Shown: one piece after another, positions 27,314 through 42,300 of the stretch
Numbering within the stretch: the first letter of the stretch is position 1
Layout: each line of letters opens with the position of its first letter
From: Lophius americanus
Lineage: Eukaryota > Chordata > Actinopteri > Lophiiformes > Lophiidae
DNA: 64,000 bases
Direction: 5' to 3'
Assembly: GCA_037951165.1 (NCBI GenBank)
Contig: JBBDHG010000014.1
Span: forward strand, 23,829,001 to 23,893,000
Program-made: the position numbers and the translations under genes
Notes under the pieces: generated by a model
Databases searched by the model: none
Seen by the model: only the letters and a program-made list of their open reading frames with translations
What the model was told of the DNA's origin: nothing

Positions 27314-30300
27314 TGTGTGTTCGTTCCTTGTGTAAAATAGATAAAAGCATTGTAAGGACCAATATTTCAGAATGGGATCAGATACGGTATTTCTGTTGAC
27401 AGCAGGAAGATCGCATCTCATTTTTTTAGCACAGAGGTTAGCTCAGCTACTATTAAACTGATTTAAAACAAAAATGGTTAGAATTTAATTTCTTGCAAGT
27501 CAATCTTACTCAGATGGTGTTTTGTTTAGTGTTACACTATTGAAATGCAGAAGTTAACTGTCACAGAATTTGATTTCTGTATTTTTTGTGAAAGCAGAGT
27601 GCTGACAAGAATTTCAACATTATTTCTAATACATATACCAATACGTCTTAAAATATTGCAATACATTGCAATGCAGAGTGGAATATTAAGCTATTGGCAA
27701 CATGGGCAGGTGCCCAGGGCGGCAATTAGTCCAGGGGTGGCGCAGTTTCACGCATCAATAAAGAGGAATATATTAATGGTGACATCATATGATCGTTTTC
27801 CTATTCCTCCTGCCTAAGCAATTATAATGTCAACGTGTGGGTCAATTAAGATGGTCGGAGTGGGAACCCCTTGATTGTCAACAGGCAGGCTTCTGTCTGC
27901 AGAGAGGTATCCCACGGTCAGAGGTGGAGGTGGCAAAGATATAAATAGAGTTCGCAACAATACGCTGTTAGTAATTAATAAGTCCATCCTGCAGAATTTT
28001 TAATATACATTGATACTGAATATAAAAAAAAATATTTAAAACAGAGTAATAGCCCACATTGTATACAAATGGATATTAATGGTCGGTCTCTTATTTTTTC
28101 GGAATGGGACCTTTATCTGAGCAATAAAATTTAAAACATTTTAAAAAAAAATCAAGTTATATCTATCAAATATCACAAGATATTGTGAGAAAACTACTAA
28201 ACATAAGTAAATATAAAAATGTATTGTATGTTGTAATATTGTATGTATTCTATGTCACAATCACACCAGACAACAGGGTAACTTCTGCGTGGAGGCTGCT
28301 GGCAATGTTTTGGTCTATGTATATCCTTTACTTCAGTCTCTCTTTTAAATTCAATGCAGGGTAAATGCTGCGTTAACGTTGATAGACAGAAAATTATTAA
28401 AGCTGTAACATTAGAATGCACCATAGTAATGTGATAGGCACAAAAAGAGAGTAGAGCTAAACCAGTATAATTTTTATTTAACTGAAAATTGGATTTGGTC
28501 CTGATAAATACCCGTGACTATTGCGGAGTCATTTGATATGGAAATTTGCACACTGAATATTTTGCAACTGAAACCTAAGAAAAACAATGTAAAAAAGAAG
28601 GAAGTCCTCATTCTATGATATTTTGTGTATTGTGTTGTGTCTATTTTTAGTATTTGCTGGCACTTGTGGTTTTGGTTGGGTTGCAATTATTAGCATTGGA
28701 TTTTTTCTTTGCAGCATCTTTCCTAAATGCTGTGCAATTGTTTTAAAATTGATGCAAACTTTATTAATTTGCTTGCGATTGTGTTTTCTGATGCCACTGC
28801 AATGCTTGGAGGTCTCTAGGTACAGTTTTTCGTAAATCTCCAAACATATGCATATGAAAACCAGGTGCACCCACTTGATGCTAGCAAACAAAACGTCATC
28901 CACAAACACAAAATATTAAAAAAAACTTTTTTGCAAGGGAGCGTGTGATCCGGGAGCGATAACAGCATCCAACTTAAGTGGAAAGACACTCTTACGAAGC
29001 CGAGCATTTCTGTGTGGATGGGGGTGTGACCATCCTTTCCCGGTGAAGACAAAAAAAACAAATGTTGGGGTGGGGGGATTTGGGATTTTGTGTGAAAAGG
29101 GTGTGTTTCAACCATGTTCAAATCAATTCTTTATGAAATAAAGCTTAACTAAATTCTCCTATTATATTACATTAAGTAATATTAAACTTTTTATGAACTA
29201 TTAACATTTTAGAAACAAAAGAATAAGTAATATACAAATATCTAATTCCAAAATAGAACATGATGATGATTCCAACAAAACATCTCTCAAAACAAAACAA
29301 AACAAAACAATGTCGTCCGACATTGTTATTAGCAAAATAAGAATAAGAGGAACAACAGTGTTGACTCTTAATCAAATATAAAAAGCCCGTTTCCAATGCC
29401 ATGATCTTGTACTGTACCTGACAGGGTTGCTGGTAAGGGACACTCGTAACGAGTCCAGACAGGCAAAGAGACGTTCGTCGATCACCCCTGACTTGAGCTC
29501 TCCAAGGAATTCCTGGGGAGATATCTGATGGCTGCTTTTCAAGCCACCCTTAGAAGAAAGCAGAAGAAGAAATATCTTTATTGTGAATATGTGCCAAACA
29601 TTTAACAAGCAAAAAGTCTGATATGTCAGTATACTGTTAGAAAGGCCCTGAGTAGTAAAATAGACTAATGAGTTTGCACGCTTATTGGTTACTTTGCTTC
29701 ACACATCCTCATTTACCAACTTTCAGCCATATAAGGTCATTCCACATACAGTGCTGTTGTTACATGTGGCCATGATTCTCCCTCACTCTCAGTCTCCAAC
29801 AGTGCTCCCTCCTCCCTTGCCTGCCTGCTGCAGCACCTGGATGCAATTGGCTACATAGGTGGAGAAGGATATTTGACGGAACAGAGAGTGAGGACCTGGC
29901 CACACATACTGTAGTGTGGCACATGGCGGCACTTAGCACTTGTTCCAGAATTTAGTGAACTCTAGTGAGTTGTTTCGCTCTTCTCATACTTTAGCCTTAT
30001 TTCATACAGCCGTTGTTCTCATGGCATTTTTAGATTCCTGTGTTCAATTTTAGTTTAAGTTGGGGCTGAAGACTACTGGTATTCCAACTTTTCATCCTTA
30101 CTTTTATTTTAGGATTCACTTTATATTTGAGGTAAAGGGTATCACTGGGAACGACGGTCCATTGCGTGGTTGCCCCAGTGCCTCCCCTTCTTCTGTTCTT
30201 TTTGGCCCGAGTTTTCACTCCTTTCTTGTTTGTTCTGTTGCACTTTATGGTTGTTAGGATTAATTAAACTAGTTGGTTACATACGTTACTTTGTCTGTAG

Positions 30301-33300
30301 ATGTCTTCTTAACATGTTATGGTCTCCAAACGACACTATCTAGTAAATATCATACTTTACTCTTACGTTCCTCAAGTAGTTTATTTATCGTGTTTTACTT
30401 TAACAGCTCGTATTTTACACTCTAGGGAGAGCATTTTTTTCATGAAAAACACTGTTTTCCACACCTAACTCAAAATATTTATAGTTTATAACCCCCTAGA
30501 TCTTAGTGAGAGGAAAAATAGGATTGTTTTGGGAAATGGGGGGGTTGTGTACATCTGACACTAGGGTGTGCTTTATCCCCAAAGGTTTTGGAGCCGTAAT
30601 TTCTCAACTATTGATCCAATTTAGTCTAAATTTGGTCCATCTACAGGATGGAACATCCATACACGCAGTGGCCAGAAGGTTTACTGTGTCTCTCAGCAGA
30701 GTGTCAAGGGCATGGAGGAGATACCAGGAGACAGGCCAGTACACCATGAGAGGTGTAGGGGGCCATAGGAGGGCAACAACCCTGGAGCAGGACCACTATC
30801 TGCTCCTTTTTGTAAGGAAATAAAGGAGGAGCACTGCCAGAGCCCTGCAAAATGACCTCCAGCAGGCCACCAGTGTGCATGTTTCTAACCAAACTGACAG
30901 AAACAGACTCCATGAGGGTGGTATGAAGGCCCGACGTCCTCAAATGGGGCCTGTGCTCACAGCCTGGCAACGTGCAGCCTGATCGTCATTTGCCAGACAA
31001 CCTGTTCATAATTTAAATATGTGAATAGGAAAAGAATGAACAAAAATCCAAAAGTAAGTCTCAATTTTCATCTTATTAAGACAGTAATAATTACAATCCA
31101 ATAACATAAAATCCAATTAAAAAAAAGCCTTATTGGGTAAAATTGACGACATCACTGTTTCTAGGCTTCAGCCCTCTACCATGGTGTAGTTGGTTACGAC
31201 TTAATAAAATGAATTTGTTATTATAGTCAGTGTTCAACATCTTGTTTTGATTTAGTTTCCTTTCTTGAGCATTAGTTTCTTTTACTGATCAGCTCTTCCA
31301 ACAATCAATCACTTTAATTGAGGTCTTAGCCACAATTGGAATTTGGAAAGCAGTAGACCACAATTTATGCTTGATCAATGCTAGGACTCTGAGTCTCTTT
31401 CTCTTCATAATACTAGCTGATTTAAAGAGACTGTAATTGCATTTTGGCCAGTGGTGACATACTTACTATCTTGCAGGTAAAGAAATACAGGCATATAAAA
31501 AAACTTGCATACACGGGTAATGACGGAGTCGTAGGAAACTTTTGGAGAGATATGTTGATTAAAGAAAATGTAATAAATGCCAGAATTTTTTACAAGACCT
31601 TGTGAAAACAGAAAACCTGATCAGCAGAAAATAATAGGAAATATGTAAAAAAAAAAAAAAAAAGTCAAAAGTGCTTACAATGCAGTCAGGTAGCAATATT
31701 GCTGCTAAAATAGATTAATGATAATCATTTCGCTCAAAAACAGATCATTCTCAAGCCCTTGTTCACAGTCTGAGATTCTATTGTTATTCAAACGAAGTAT
31801 CAGAGACTGAACCCATATTAGCCATTAAACGCTCTGAGGTATATATTTAATGGAATATCACCTTCAAATGACGGCCTTTCATTCAGATTCTGTTCTTAAG
31901 GGTTAGAGAAATCAATGTGATACACGGTCTTTTTGTGCGGGAGGCAAAGAATGATCCATATTCCTACTCTTATGAGATTTTCTTACATTTATTTTGGAAT
32001 GTAATCATTTTCCCCTGCACAAACACACATAGTTTCATCACTCTATTATCATCCACCTTTATTGTCTTCACCCTGAGAGAGAGCAAAGGATAAACTTATG
32101 GAACTTTGTAGGACCAATCTACCATGAAACAAAATGAATGCAAACAAAATATTAACAATTATCTTCCAGCATTCAAAATGATATTCAGACCTCACACATT
32201 TGTGATGCACTTTTACTATAAAAAAGCCACAACAATATTTTGTTGTGATTAGAGATGAACCAATTGCAATTTTTCTTCACCAATGCCAATGTCCATACAT
32301 ACATTCCTCTTATTTTCTTGATTTTTTTAAAGCTATAATGGAGTTTTTCATCGAATTGCAGGAGAGTTAGGAGCATGTTTTACTCAAAAAAGTCTAAAAA
32401 TCAAAGTGGTTCAAGCGAAAATTATGCAATGTATAATACCCCACTAATGTGTTTTCTCCCTAGAGAAAACATATGGATCTCCTTAACCCCTAGCAGCTCT
32501 GCTAACCTTAGCTTCTTGAATCTTGCAGGTTCTTGAATCTTGCAGGTTTAGTATCTGATTAACTTTTCCGTGGCCAATGTTTCACGGTTGTTCCTTTGTG
32601 GTTCATTTTGGTCTTTGATATTAGAAAATGTGAGTTTTGTGTTTTCTCCCTGTCAAAAATCTTAGTTTAGCTATTGTAGCTCATGCTTTGTGTGTGTGTC
32701 ATACTGTGTGTGCGACATGAACCACTGTGCTGCGCATGCATTGAACTGGCAGAGGATCTGCCATATAGTGAATGATAATTCATTCGTTAGACATAGTAAA
32801 AATGAGCCTCCATGAAACGATCACTCGGGTTGCGATACACTGTGACTCATAATAAAGTAATTATAAAACTGTCAGTACAGGGTGTGCAAACTGCAGAGAC
32901 ATAGAGATGACAGAGAATAAAGAAAACAGAGGGAAACCGAGAGATGAAGTCAGTATGCACTAAGGGAGAAACCAACTCTTCATTGAAAAATAAATGGAAT
33001 AATGAAATGTGTCTTAGGCATAAGAAAAGTACAAATACAAGGCATTTAAACGAGTTCCAGATATTAGTAATATATCATTAAAATGTGAGCAGCAAAACAT
33101 GAGCTGTTTGAAGTGGAAATAATATTAATTCATGAAGGGACTTACGGTTTTAGAGGCAGTAAACATATACTGGATGACCATTTCTCTTTTTGTGTTGAGA
33201 TCCTTTTCTCTCAAAGGAGTCTTTTTTTCCTCACTCAAATTCATGTCCTCCTGAAAAGAAGTACAACAGAGGATTACTTTTAGTTAAGATTTATTCTGCA

Positions 33301-36300
33301 GTATATATAGATTTTAGAAATGCCTCTGACAACAGGTTTTTTTCCCACAACATATTAAAACACTTAATATCCATTAGTTCCTACTTTATCAACATAAGGT
33401 TATCATCTGTTTTTATTCCTACTTATAGATATTCATTTGACATATTGACAAAAATGTCAAAGATGTTTGAAAAATTACACTTGAGGATGATATATTAGCA
33501 AATTAGACAATATCTTATTGACTCTGACTTGTTGGAAACTTGTTGCTATACGAGAGTCAAATCATATTGAGTGCATATGGAACAAATATTTAATTTCTAC
33601 CCATACTTCTTTATAAAATACATTTGAAGGTAAACAGCCCAAAAAGTTGCATTTCTAAAATCTTTAACCAAATTGTTAGTATTCAGTAACTGCAATTTCC
33701 CCTTCATCAGATGTTGGCTTTACATACGAAGCTACAGAAAGCTACTGTTTAAGATGACATTTTACTTTGGTACCGACATACCATCATCTTTTCAAGCAGG
33801 GCCAAGATCTCCTTTTCCGAGGTGATCTTTGATGAAAGCTCCTCAAAGTGAAAAGAGGAGGATGAAGAAATGGACCAATCACTGGTACTGTTTTTCGAGT
33901 GAGATATGGGTGGCCGCTCCTTTTTACTACCCGGAATCCGAATACTGGCAAATCTGTCCAGCTGTAAAAACAGAAAAGAAACCCAAACAAAATAGGTAAA
34001 AGTGCAACAGTATTTTCACATTAAAGTTAAGAGATAGAATAGGTGTTATATTATAGGAATATTCAAATGGTTAATAACAGAGTAGACAAGACAATTAGCA
34101 TGTCAGATAGAAATAAATACAGTCAGTGAAATGTGTGAGGAAACACACTCAAAATATCTGCCAAACATATGTTGAGAAAACCTCCATGTAGTCAAGGGAA
34201 TAAGGAAAGCAGTCCATGCCACTAAAAAGAACTATTATTATTAAAGACAAAGTTGAGTTAGCAGACATTGACAATTAAGAGAAGAGGAAGCGTGCCATTT
34301 TGTTCAATCTTACCACATCATCTGTGAGGTTTCTAAAAGGTAAGTGCTAGAGGTGGGGAACAAAAAAAAAAAAAAATCATATAATGACATACAAAACAAA
34401 TGATTTTTATCAATTCTAATTATTGTCCAATGTGGCGAAGTGGGTTGGGAAAATTCAAAATGCACAAGATAAGAAGATTTAGTCTAAAGCAAACCAAATA
34501 ACTTTATTCTGAAACCCCTTATAAACATGAATTATGACACTGTATATTTCATATGATTGCTTTACCCTAGTTAAATGTATTGCCTCTTCATATTATGCAT
34601 TGGAGAATTCAAAAAGTAGATTCTTAAATTTTTTGCAGCATTAGGAGAGGGATATGCAATGCACTGTTAAAGGTAAAGACAATAAAGATACGGCTGTACC
34701 AATGTTCTGAAATGTTAAAATTCACAACATATGAAACCTCGAGACGACAGCCAACACAACAAATTTAGATGGAAATATTAATCAGGTTGTCCAGCTAAAA
34801 GCGGTTGGGTAGGCATTGATGCAATTAGACCTGCCGTCACAAAATGTGTTGCCTAAGAGGCGGTTCTCTAACAGACCATGTCTGCCAATTAGAAAGGATC
34901 CACTCGTGCCAGGTTGGCAACTGGCCGAGGTTTTTGTCTGCTATTTTTTCTGCTGTTGTAAAGTATTTGTTGGTTTGTTTTTACAATGACTTATTGGAAT
35001 GTAACCAAGCGGACTTGAAAAGGTTGTGAGAATTTACTAAAACAACAATCCTAACAAGGAAGGAGAAGTCAATACATTGACAAACAACATACAATTTCAA
35101 AATGTTATAAATAAATGTGGAATGAAAAACAGAGAAAGAAAGGTTAAGTCTCCCTCAAGCATAATTGCAAAGGTACAGAAGATTTGGAGAGATAAATCAA
35201 TACCCACAACTATTTAACTAATATAAAGTAGCCTGGAATAAAATATGCAAGCCTGTCAATGAACCATCGCCGACTGAAATTTCAGAACCAAGATTAGCAT
35301 TCTAAATTTTTTTTCCTTTATCAAATGTGCTCGAACAGGAATGGATTGAAAGTTGACATGAGGGAATGAATAATGGTCCAACATTATTCCTGCTGCAGAA
35401 ATCATTTTCTCTCCACTGATAAGCTTCACAATTGTCAAAGTAATTGTAAAGTGCTGTCAAATTTGTTTCCTCACAAGTAATATCTCGATGAACTGGGTAT
35501 ATTTGGAACAAAACTAAGATGATCGCCGACAACTTGCAAATCATTTTTTTCATGTTAGAGGTATTAGGGTTCAAAGTCACATAAATATTCTGTAAAAAAA
35601 TAAATCATTAAATCTAATAACTGAAGCCGGTCTCTGGTTTCTAAATTATTTGTTTCCCAATTTCATTATAGGTCCTTATACCTCAAAGCAATGGTCCCTT
35701 GATTGATTAACCCTTAAAATATAGTTCCTAAACTATGAAAACCTGCCCCTGGAATTTGCAATCACATAGATATAATTAGTTTGATATTCAGAAAATAAAA
35801 TATTGCTCATTGGGTTGCAGCAGTTAACCATTTTCATGTTATACCATGCAAAATTTCATGTTATCTTATCATGTACCTTTGCTTATTACTGTCTTTTTTA
35901 ATGGAATGGAGAATCTCATGAGCACAAACTCATTACTCGTCAACTTCCAGTCAGACCATGCAGCTATAGCCTTACAGACAACAAGCAGCACAGAACTAAA
36001 AGACAGACATCACTGACATCACCCCACAAAACAAATGTAATATCAGGGGCATTGAATTACTTTGGATATCTAAAAAAAAAAAAGAGGTACCATAAAGGAT
36101 GGCTTTTGAATTTGTCAGAAGTGTGGGGGCAAATTGCCTCCCTCCATCCCACAGCGGCACCAAGGGTGTGTCACCTTTGGATCCACTCATTACTTACGAA
36201 ACACTCCCGTTACGCTATTTCGCAACAGTGTTGTCTTTTTCCTTTTTCCTCTTTGTGCTGAAACTGCTATTCAGCTTGATATTCATGCTGAGAGCAGTTT

Positions 36301-39300
36301 ACATGATTGAAATGTTAATATAAAAATAAACAAGCATGCAGCTATTTACAATTAATTATTATGTAATTATATACTAATCTTATATAATGATTAATAAAGT
36401 AGCTTATATAGGATTGAGACCATTGGTGAGATAAAAAATGCTTTTTAAGAACATAACCTTGGGCTTTGGGAACGACTTGCAAGTTTATGGAGACAAAATT
36501 GACAGACTTATCCAAATTGAAAATACATGTTAGCTGCAGCGTTGTCCAGGAGCTTATTGGTATTTCTTAAACGTACAAAATAGAACGGCCCCATGACAGT
36601 AATTTGTAAATGTCATTGAATTCACTTTAGTTTACACTATCACACTGTTCATTTAATTAAATTGAGATGATATCTTTTTTCAATTAACCGAGACAAGTAA
36701 CCTACCACTCGAAGGGAACACGCTGATTTGTAAAACACTGCACAAGCAAACCACAGCAGAAAATAGAGGAGAGCAAACACAGATTATTGTTGATGGAGCT
36801 GAGCAAAACATAAAGACTAATGAACCCAAAACCCAATCTAGACCCAGAATTCATACATGGATAAGGTTTTGAAAACATCGTCGAGTGTGATGCTGCACTG
36901 ACATTTTAGTATTGCTCTGGTTACCTTAGCAGCCAACGGCTTTCTCCGTTGTTTTTCTTCTACAAATAATGTTAAGGGCAAAAATGTTTTGAGACACACA
37001 CGTTTTGTACGGCAAGCTAATCTTCACAACAGAGGTAGAAAAAGAATTCAAACCCTTTACTTGAGTACAAGTACAAATACCACACTGTACCTGGTACTAA
37101 TACACCACTAGCACTTACTGTCCATTGAAACAGTCCCTCTCATTATTTTGTTTTTTTATTATGTTTGGATTACTGTTCAAACTGCCTTATTGATAAAAAC
37201 CTATGTTGCTGCTGTAGATGTTAAAAGGTAATCTTAATAATTAACTAATAACTACGCGGTAGGAGAACTTCCTTAAATGTACATATAAATAATCCAGTTT
37301 ATCATAAACAGTTAACATCAACACATTTGTAGATATGTGAAGTTCACAAAAAAATCTGAAAAGTAACTATTTACTACAGCTGTCAGACAAATGTGGAGGA
37401 GTACAAAGTACTATATTTCCAACTGAAAAATAGAGGAGTAAAAGAATAAAGTATCATAAAATGGAAATTATCAAATAAAGTACAAGTACATGAAATCAGC
37501 ACTTAAATATAGTACTTGAGAAACTGTACTGAGTTACTACTTCACACATGAAATGCCACTTATATGACTTGAAGTGTAGTTTGTGAGGGGGTAACACTAA
37601 TATTTGGAGTTTTGAAGCAATACTTTTTAGCACAGAAGGGGGACAAATATCACAAGGCAAATGAAAATCCATACAGGGCTCTCACTAATGAAGGCTCTTG
37701 CGCCATTTTAACCTATTAAACAACTGCCATTTGGGTTAAAATTCTTGCAATGACTTGTGAAATTAGCAATGATAGTAGAAAACCCCCTATGCAATCAATT
37801 GAACGGGAGTAGATATATTAGTCCAGAACTGGATGCATTGACAAATATAACTGAATACATGGGGGCTTGAACCTGCCACTCATACAGTTGACCACAACTT
37901 CCCCACTAATTTTATGCATACTAAGTGCATACAAATATTTCAATATAAGATAATTCCCTTTACACATTTCATTTTCAGTACACGAAAAAAAAATAGGGAT
38001 TGCTCTTCCATCTGCACTACCACCCCAGGCAGGATCACAGGCAATAACTAAAAAAAAACTCTACATAATAATTCAAAAATCAAAGTTTCCACCAACAAAT
38101 TTGCTTTGTTGAAAATAAAAATTGCCATTCATTATCTTTACCAATCAAATGCATCTTCTTAATTATTGCCCCTCCTCACACTTACCCCAAATCGTTTTTG
38201 TGAATCACTTAACTGTCAAAATCAAATTTCAACTCAAACTTGACAAATCTTATTTCTTTAGCATTAAAATTTTCAGGCTTATTTGGAGAATATTTTTAGT
38301 TCTGGAACAAGTTAACAAAGCTTTAAGTAAAGCTAGGCTATTAATAGTAAAAAGATTGCGATCTCGATTCAGACGTATATACAATCTCACTTCTAAAGAA
38401 TGGCGAATCTCCAGCATTTTAATTTACAAAGTGAGCTGGAGCCAAACCCGCTAGATTAGCCGCAGCTTATGTTAGGGCAAGCAAGGTCTGGGCCTTTAAC
38501 ACTAGGGTCCTGGCATTTTGTAACGCTCCCGTGGGGGATTCTGGGAGTTGCTAAATGCCTAAATTAAGTTTAGCTTGCCTAAGCGTCAAGTTAAACGCTG
38601 AATTAGCAACTCATCGATAATTTTTCTTTTCCCCTCTTTATTTCTCAGTTGTTTCGCGGCTGCGAATAATGTCTTTCACTCATAACAACGTGGAGGAGAT
38701 GCTCACTAGACTCGATTTAACGTGATGCTTTCAAGATATCGTTGTTAAAACTCAGCATAACTATTAAATAAAAGTAATGGATCTACTGTCTGTGTTTCTG
38801 TATTGGCTAATATAACTTCTCAGTATTGTGTGACTTTGCAATCTGCCCCCGAACGCAGCATGGGCTATCGTACCTTTCTATCGATAAATTTGTAAGTATT
38901 AGCCAAGCTTAAACCACGAAGGACTTAAACAAAAGCATGTCTTCTGTAAAATCTGAATTGAAACTCCTGAACAACCCACAGGGAAACTGATAGATTGGAG
39001 GGATTTTGATTTAGTTATGGATGTAGAGCTTAACGAAGCAGTTTGTCAATGGTAAATCCAGTTGAAGTATATATATATATATATATATTACTGATGAAGA
39101 AAGTGTATAATGTTTGTTTAATGTGTTAAAAACACCAGCTATATGCCCATAGAGACAAAAACAGACACTTTTACAGTTGTTTACTCTGAAGACTAGGTAA
39201 TCAGGGTAAGCAGACGAGCGGTAATCATGGTAACAACACCGGTGTTACTGCTTAAACACTCAGTACTTCAGCTAAGGTTAACTGTGTCGGACACGGGTCA

Positions 39301-42300
39301 GGTACGGACATGAAAACACAAGGTCAGCTGGATTCGGGCCGTACGCTGTAGTCATTTGATTTTGGAAGAAACACTGCAATTCTTCAAAGCATTCATTTTT
39401 CGGAAATAATTAATACAGAACATTAGAACATTAATAAGCTGCATTAATATAGTTCATGTTCTCTTTTTTTTTCAAATTTGTAATGCTCGTCTAAAATAAA
39501 TACCTGACACATGAAGTTGCATTTACTGTCAAACATACTCTAGTTATATGATCTATTACGATAAGAAATAGACAATAAAATGGTGGTCGTGCAGTGCCAT
39601 GTATTGAGATGACAACAAAAACAATACATTGCATGTAATAAGACTGGCCAATATGGTGCGACTAAGCTTTACCACCAATTTCATGTATGTATCTTTAAGG
39701 AGCAGGATGTTGTTTGAGTTCGTAGTGTATTTCTGACATGTAAACTAAACAAAATAATGTAAAGAACATATTTTAGAAATCCATGGTTTTCCTTAGAGGC
39801 AAAATGTCATCCATACATCTGTTGTTTTTTTGTCTGTTGCTGTTATTTTTTTAGTACATTAAAAGGAAAACAAGAAGAATAACATGTCATTGACAGCCTG
39901 ATTGGAAATGGAAAGCTCAGCTCATGTAAAGTTAGTTAGTTAGTTTACCTTTCAGTCTAGAAAACTGTAAAAAGAAAAATTTGATATAAAGTGTGATTTA
40001 AAGTGTGCATTTTACTCAAAGTATCGAGGGTGTGATGTAATTGCAGTATTTCAGCATTAATTAGGCCAAGTATATTTTAAAAGGGGTTAGAATTTTGACA
40101 AAATAAAGCAAGCTCCAAGGCCACTTAGTAGACTTTAGTCCCAACTCACATCGTTTATATTTGCTCACTTATCATGAAGATTATAGCTCTTTTGTCATCA
40201 AAGTCAAGAGATAATAATTGATCATATATGGGGTGGGGAAATTATGGATAAGATTGATAATTAGCAGCCTTTCACACAAAAGACCATCCTCTAACAGAGA
40301 CAGAGATCCAACACCTAACCACCTGTTGGTACCATAATTGTTTTGTAGCACGAAGCATTCTCTCCCACTTAATACTACATCAAAGATTTCTTTTTTTAGT
40401 AAAATCTCACTTCATTATTACTATTAACAGTGGTGCATCAAGTTATCAAGGGATATGAGATGAGGCAGGTTGTAAAGGATCTGTATTTTGGTCAGGTATT
40501 TAGAAATGGTCACAATCCTCACCCCTGTAATGAGGGAAATTTCTTTTGCCAACAGCCATTACAAGTTACAACAGAGCCCAAAATTATTTTTTTGACTAAA
40601 ATTTGAAAACCTCAAGTTTTTCATTTTGTACCTATAAGGTGGATATGACAGCTTCACCCCAGTCCTGACAGACGCAGATTAACAGAAATTAACCTGTCAT
40701 CAGCAATACATCTAAATCAGTGGTTCTCAACTGGTCTGGCTTCGGGACCCACCATCACCCATTAATGACGAGCCGCGACCTTACCGCACTATGTCTTCAA
40801 TTCGCCTACTTAAACTGTCATTTGACAAAGGTGTAGTTTTCATTTTATCCGCTTCGGATTGATCCAAGACCTCTCTGACCATGTACTTGGCTGCAGGTAA
40901 GATATGGTCCTCTGCAATAGTGTGGGGCTTCTTTAACTTAGCAATACAATGTTCCACCTGGTAAGATGCACAAAGTGCCGGTTCTTGCTTAGAGCACAAA
41001 ATTAAGTAACACATATTTGTGATGTCCTCAGGTCTTGAAGTCGTCTTTGAAAGTACTCAACAGGTTTATCTTTGAGAGAAAGATGTTTTGTTTCCAAATG
41101 CTTCAATTTTGACGGTTTCATGCTCTCCTGTGCCAACACCCCCCTGCACAAACCACACTGAGGTTTTTGTCCTTCTTTGTCCGAAAATCTTTATCGCGTG
41201 TAGTCGTACTTGCGTTTCGCCATACTCAATTAGCATATGAAAACAAGCTTTGCCAGTCTTCAGTTAGCATTAGAGGGAATTATCGCCACCTACAGTCAAG
41301 GACTGTGAATAGACACCACTCCGCCTTAGAAAAAGTCCCCTTCAAATAATAGCTCAGGATTTTGTTCTTAACATTTTTTTTTTTTGCCCAAGCAAAGGCC
41401 CACTGAAAACGTGTCCGCGACCCACTCATGTGAATCCTTTACATGTGGATTCTCAACCCACCAGTTGAGAATCACTTATCTAAATGATTTATCAACCATT
41501 AAAAACATGGCTTTACAATGAAAACCAGTGCTGAACAATGATCTCTGTAGCCTAACGGCTGTTCTGTTTAGAAAAGTAAATGTTCAAGGTTTAGCCAACA
41601 GCTCATCAACAGAAGTTGGCAATAAGCCTTGATCATGTCCGTGCAAAACTTTGCTACAGTCATAGACTATAATTTACATATACTTCTATATATATGAATT
41701 TAGATCTTTTTGTAAATTTTCCCATGTCCATGATGCATAGTGGGAAAAGGAGGCTTTTTCCGGATCTATTGACACACAGGGTACAGTGAAAAGCAGCCTC
41801 TTGGAAGGGCTTAGCTGGTAACTACCAAGGCTGGCATGGCACGGAGTAGGGTGCAGAGGTAAGCTTGAGGTTTACCCAGTAATGCTGTATATATATAAAT
41901 GCACCAATGCTGTTGTCTGTAGGGGGTCAGTGTGAATGAGACTGCGTGCATAACTCTATGTCAACATAATCAACCAAAGGTAGGAAGGTATATTCCTCAA
42001 GTTTTTACTTAGCACTGAAAGTAAGATGAGAGTGAATCTTCACACCAGTGAGTGTGAATTGGATTTAAAATATGTACATCAAATGAACGTTTGTCAACTT
42101 ACCATATACCGTAGTAATAGTATGAGGTCACTATTTCAATAAATTTGCCATCAGATGTATATATACAGTATATGTAAACACATTATTTGCACATCCCAAA
42201 CTGCCCTCATTCTTTTATTTTATATGTTGTTTTCTTTATACTTTCTTAGAACTTTGCTGAATTATATGGTATACAACAGGATACCAGTTAGCTTGTAGGA

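Larger units (their letters stand above)
15725..29417 (-). other. diaph3 intron 5 (13.7 kb)
   Basis: The longest intron, lying between exons 5 and 6. It holds the TA repeat at 17575, a BED-finger hAT relic at 19136-19490, repeat copies at 19800 and 21431, a 17-bp hairpin at 20594, microsatellites at 23169 and 27229, a LINE tail at 23437 and two copies of one dispersed repeat at 25605 and 26890. I saw no additional conserved exon. Confidence 0.7.
29549..33145 (-). other. diaph3 intron 4
   Basis: 3.6 kb holding a Tc1-type transposase fragment (30641-31000) and the end of another hAT-like relic near 32247-32340. Otherwise nothing recognised. Confidence 0.65.

Noticed and set aside
27145..27421. 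Cys-Val and His-Thr repeat open frames
   Set aside because: They are translations of the TG/CA microsatellite.
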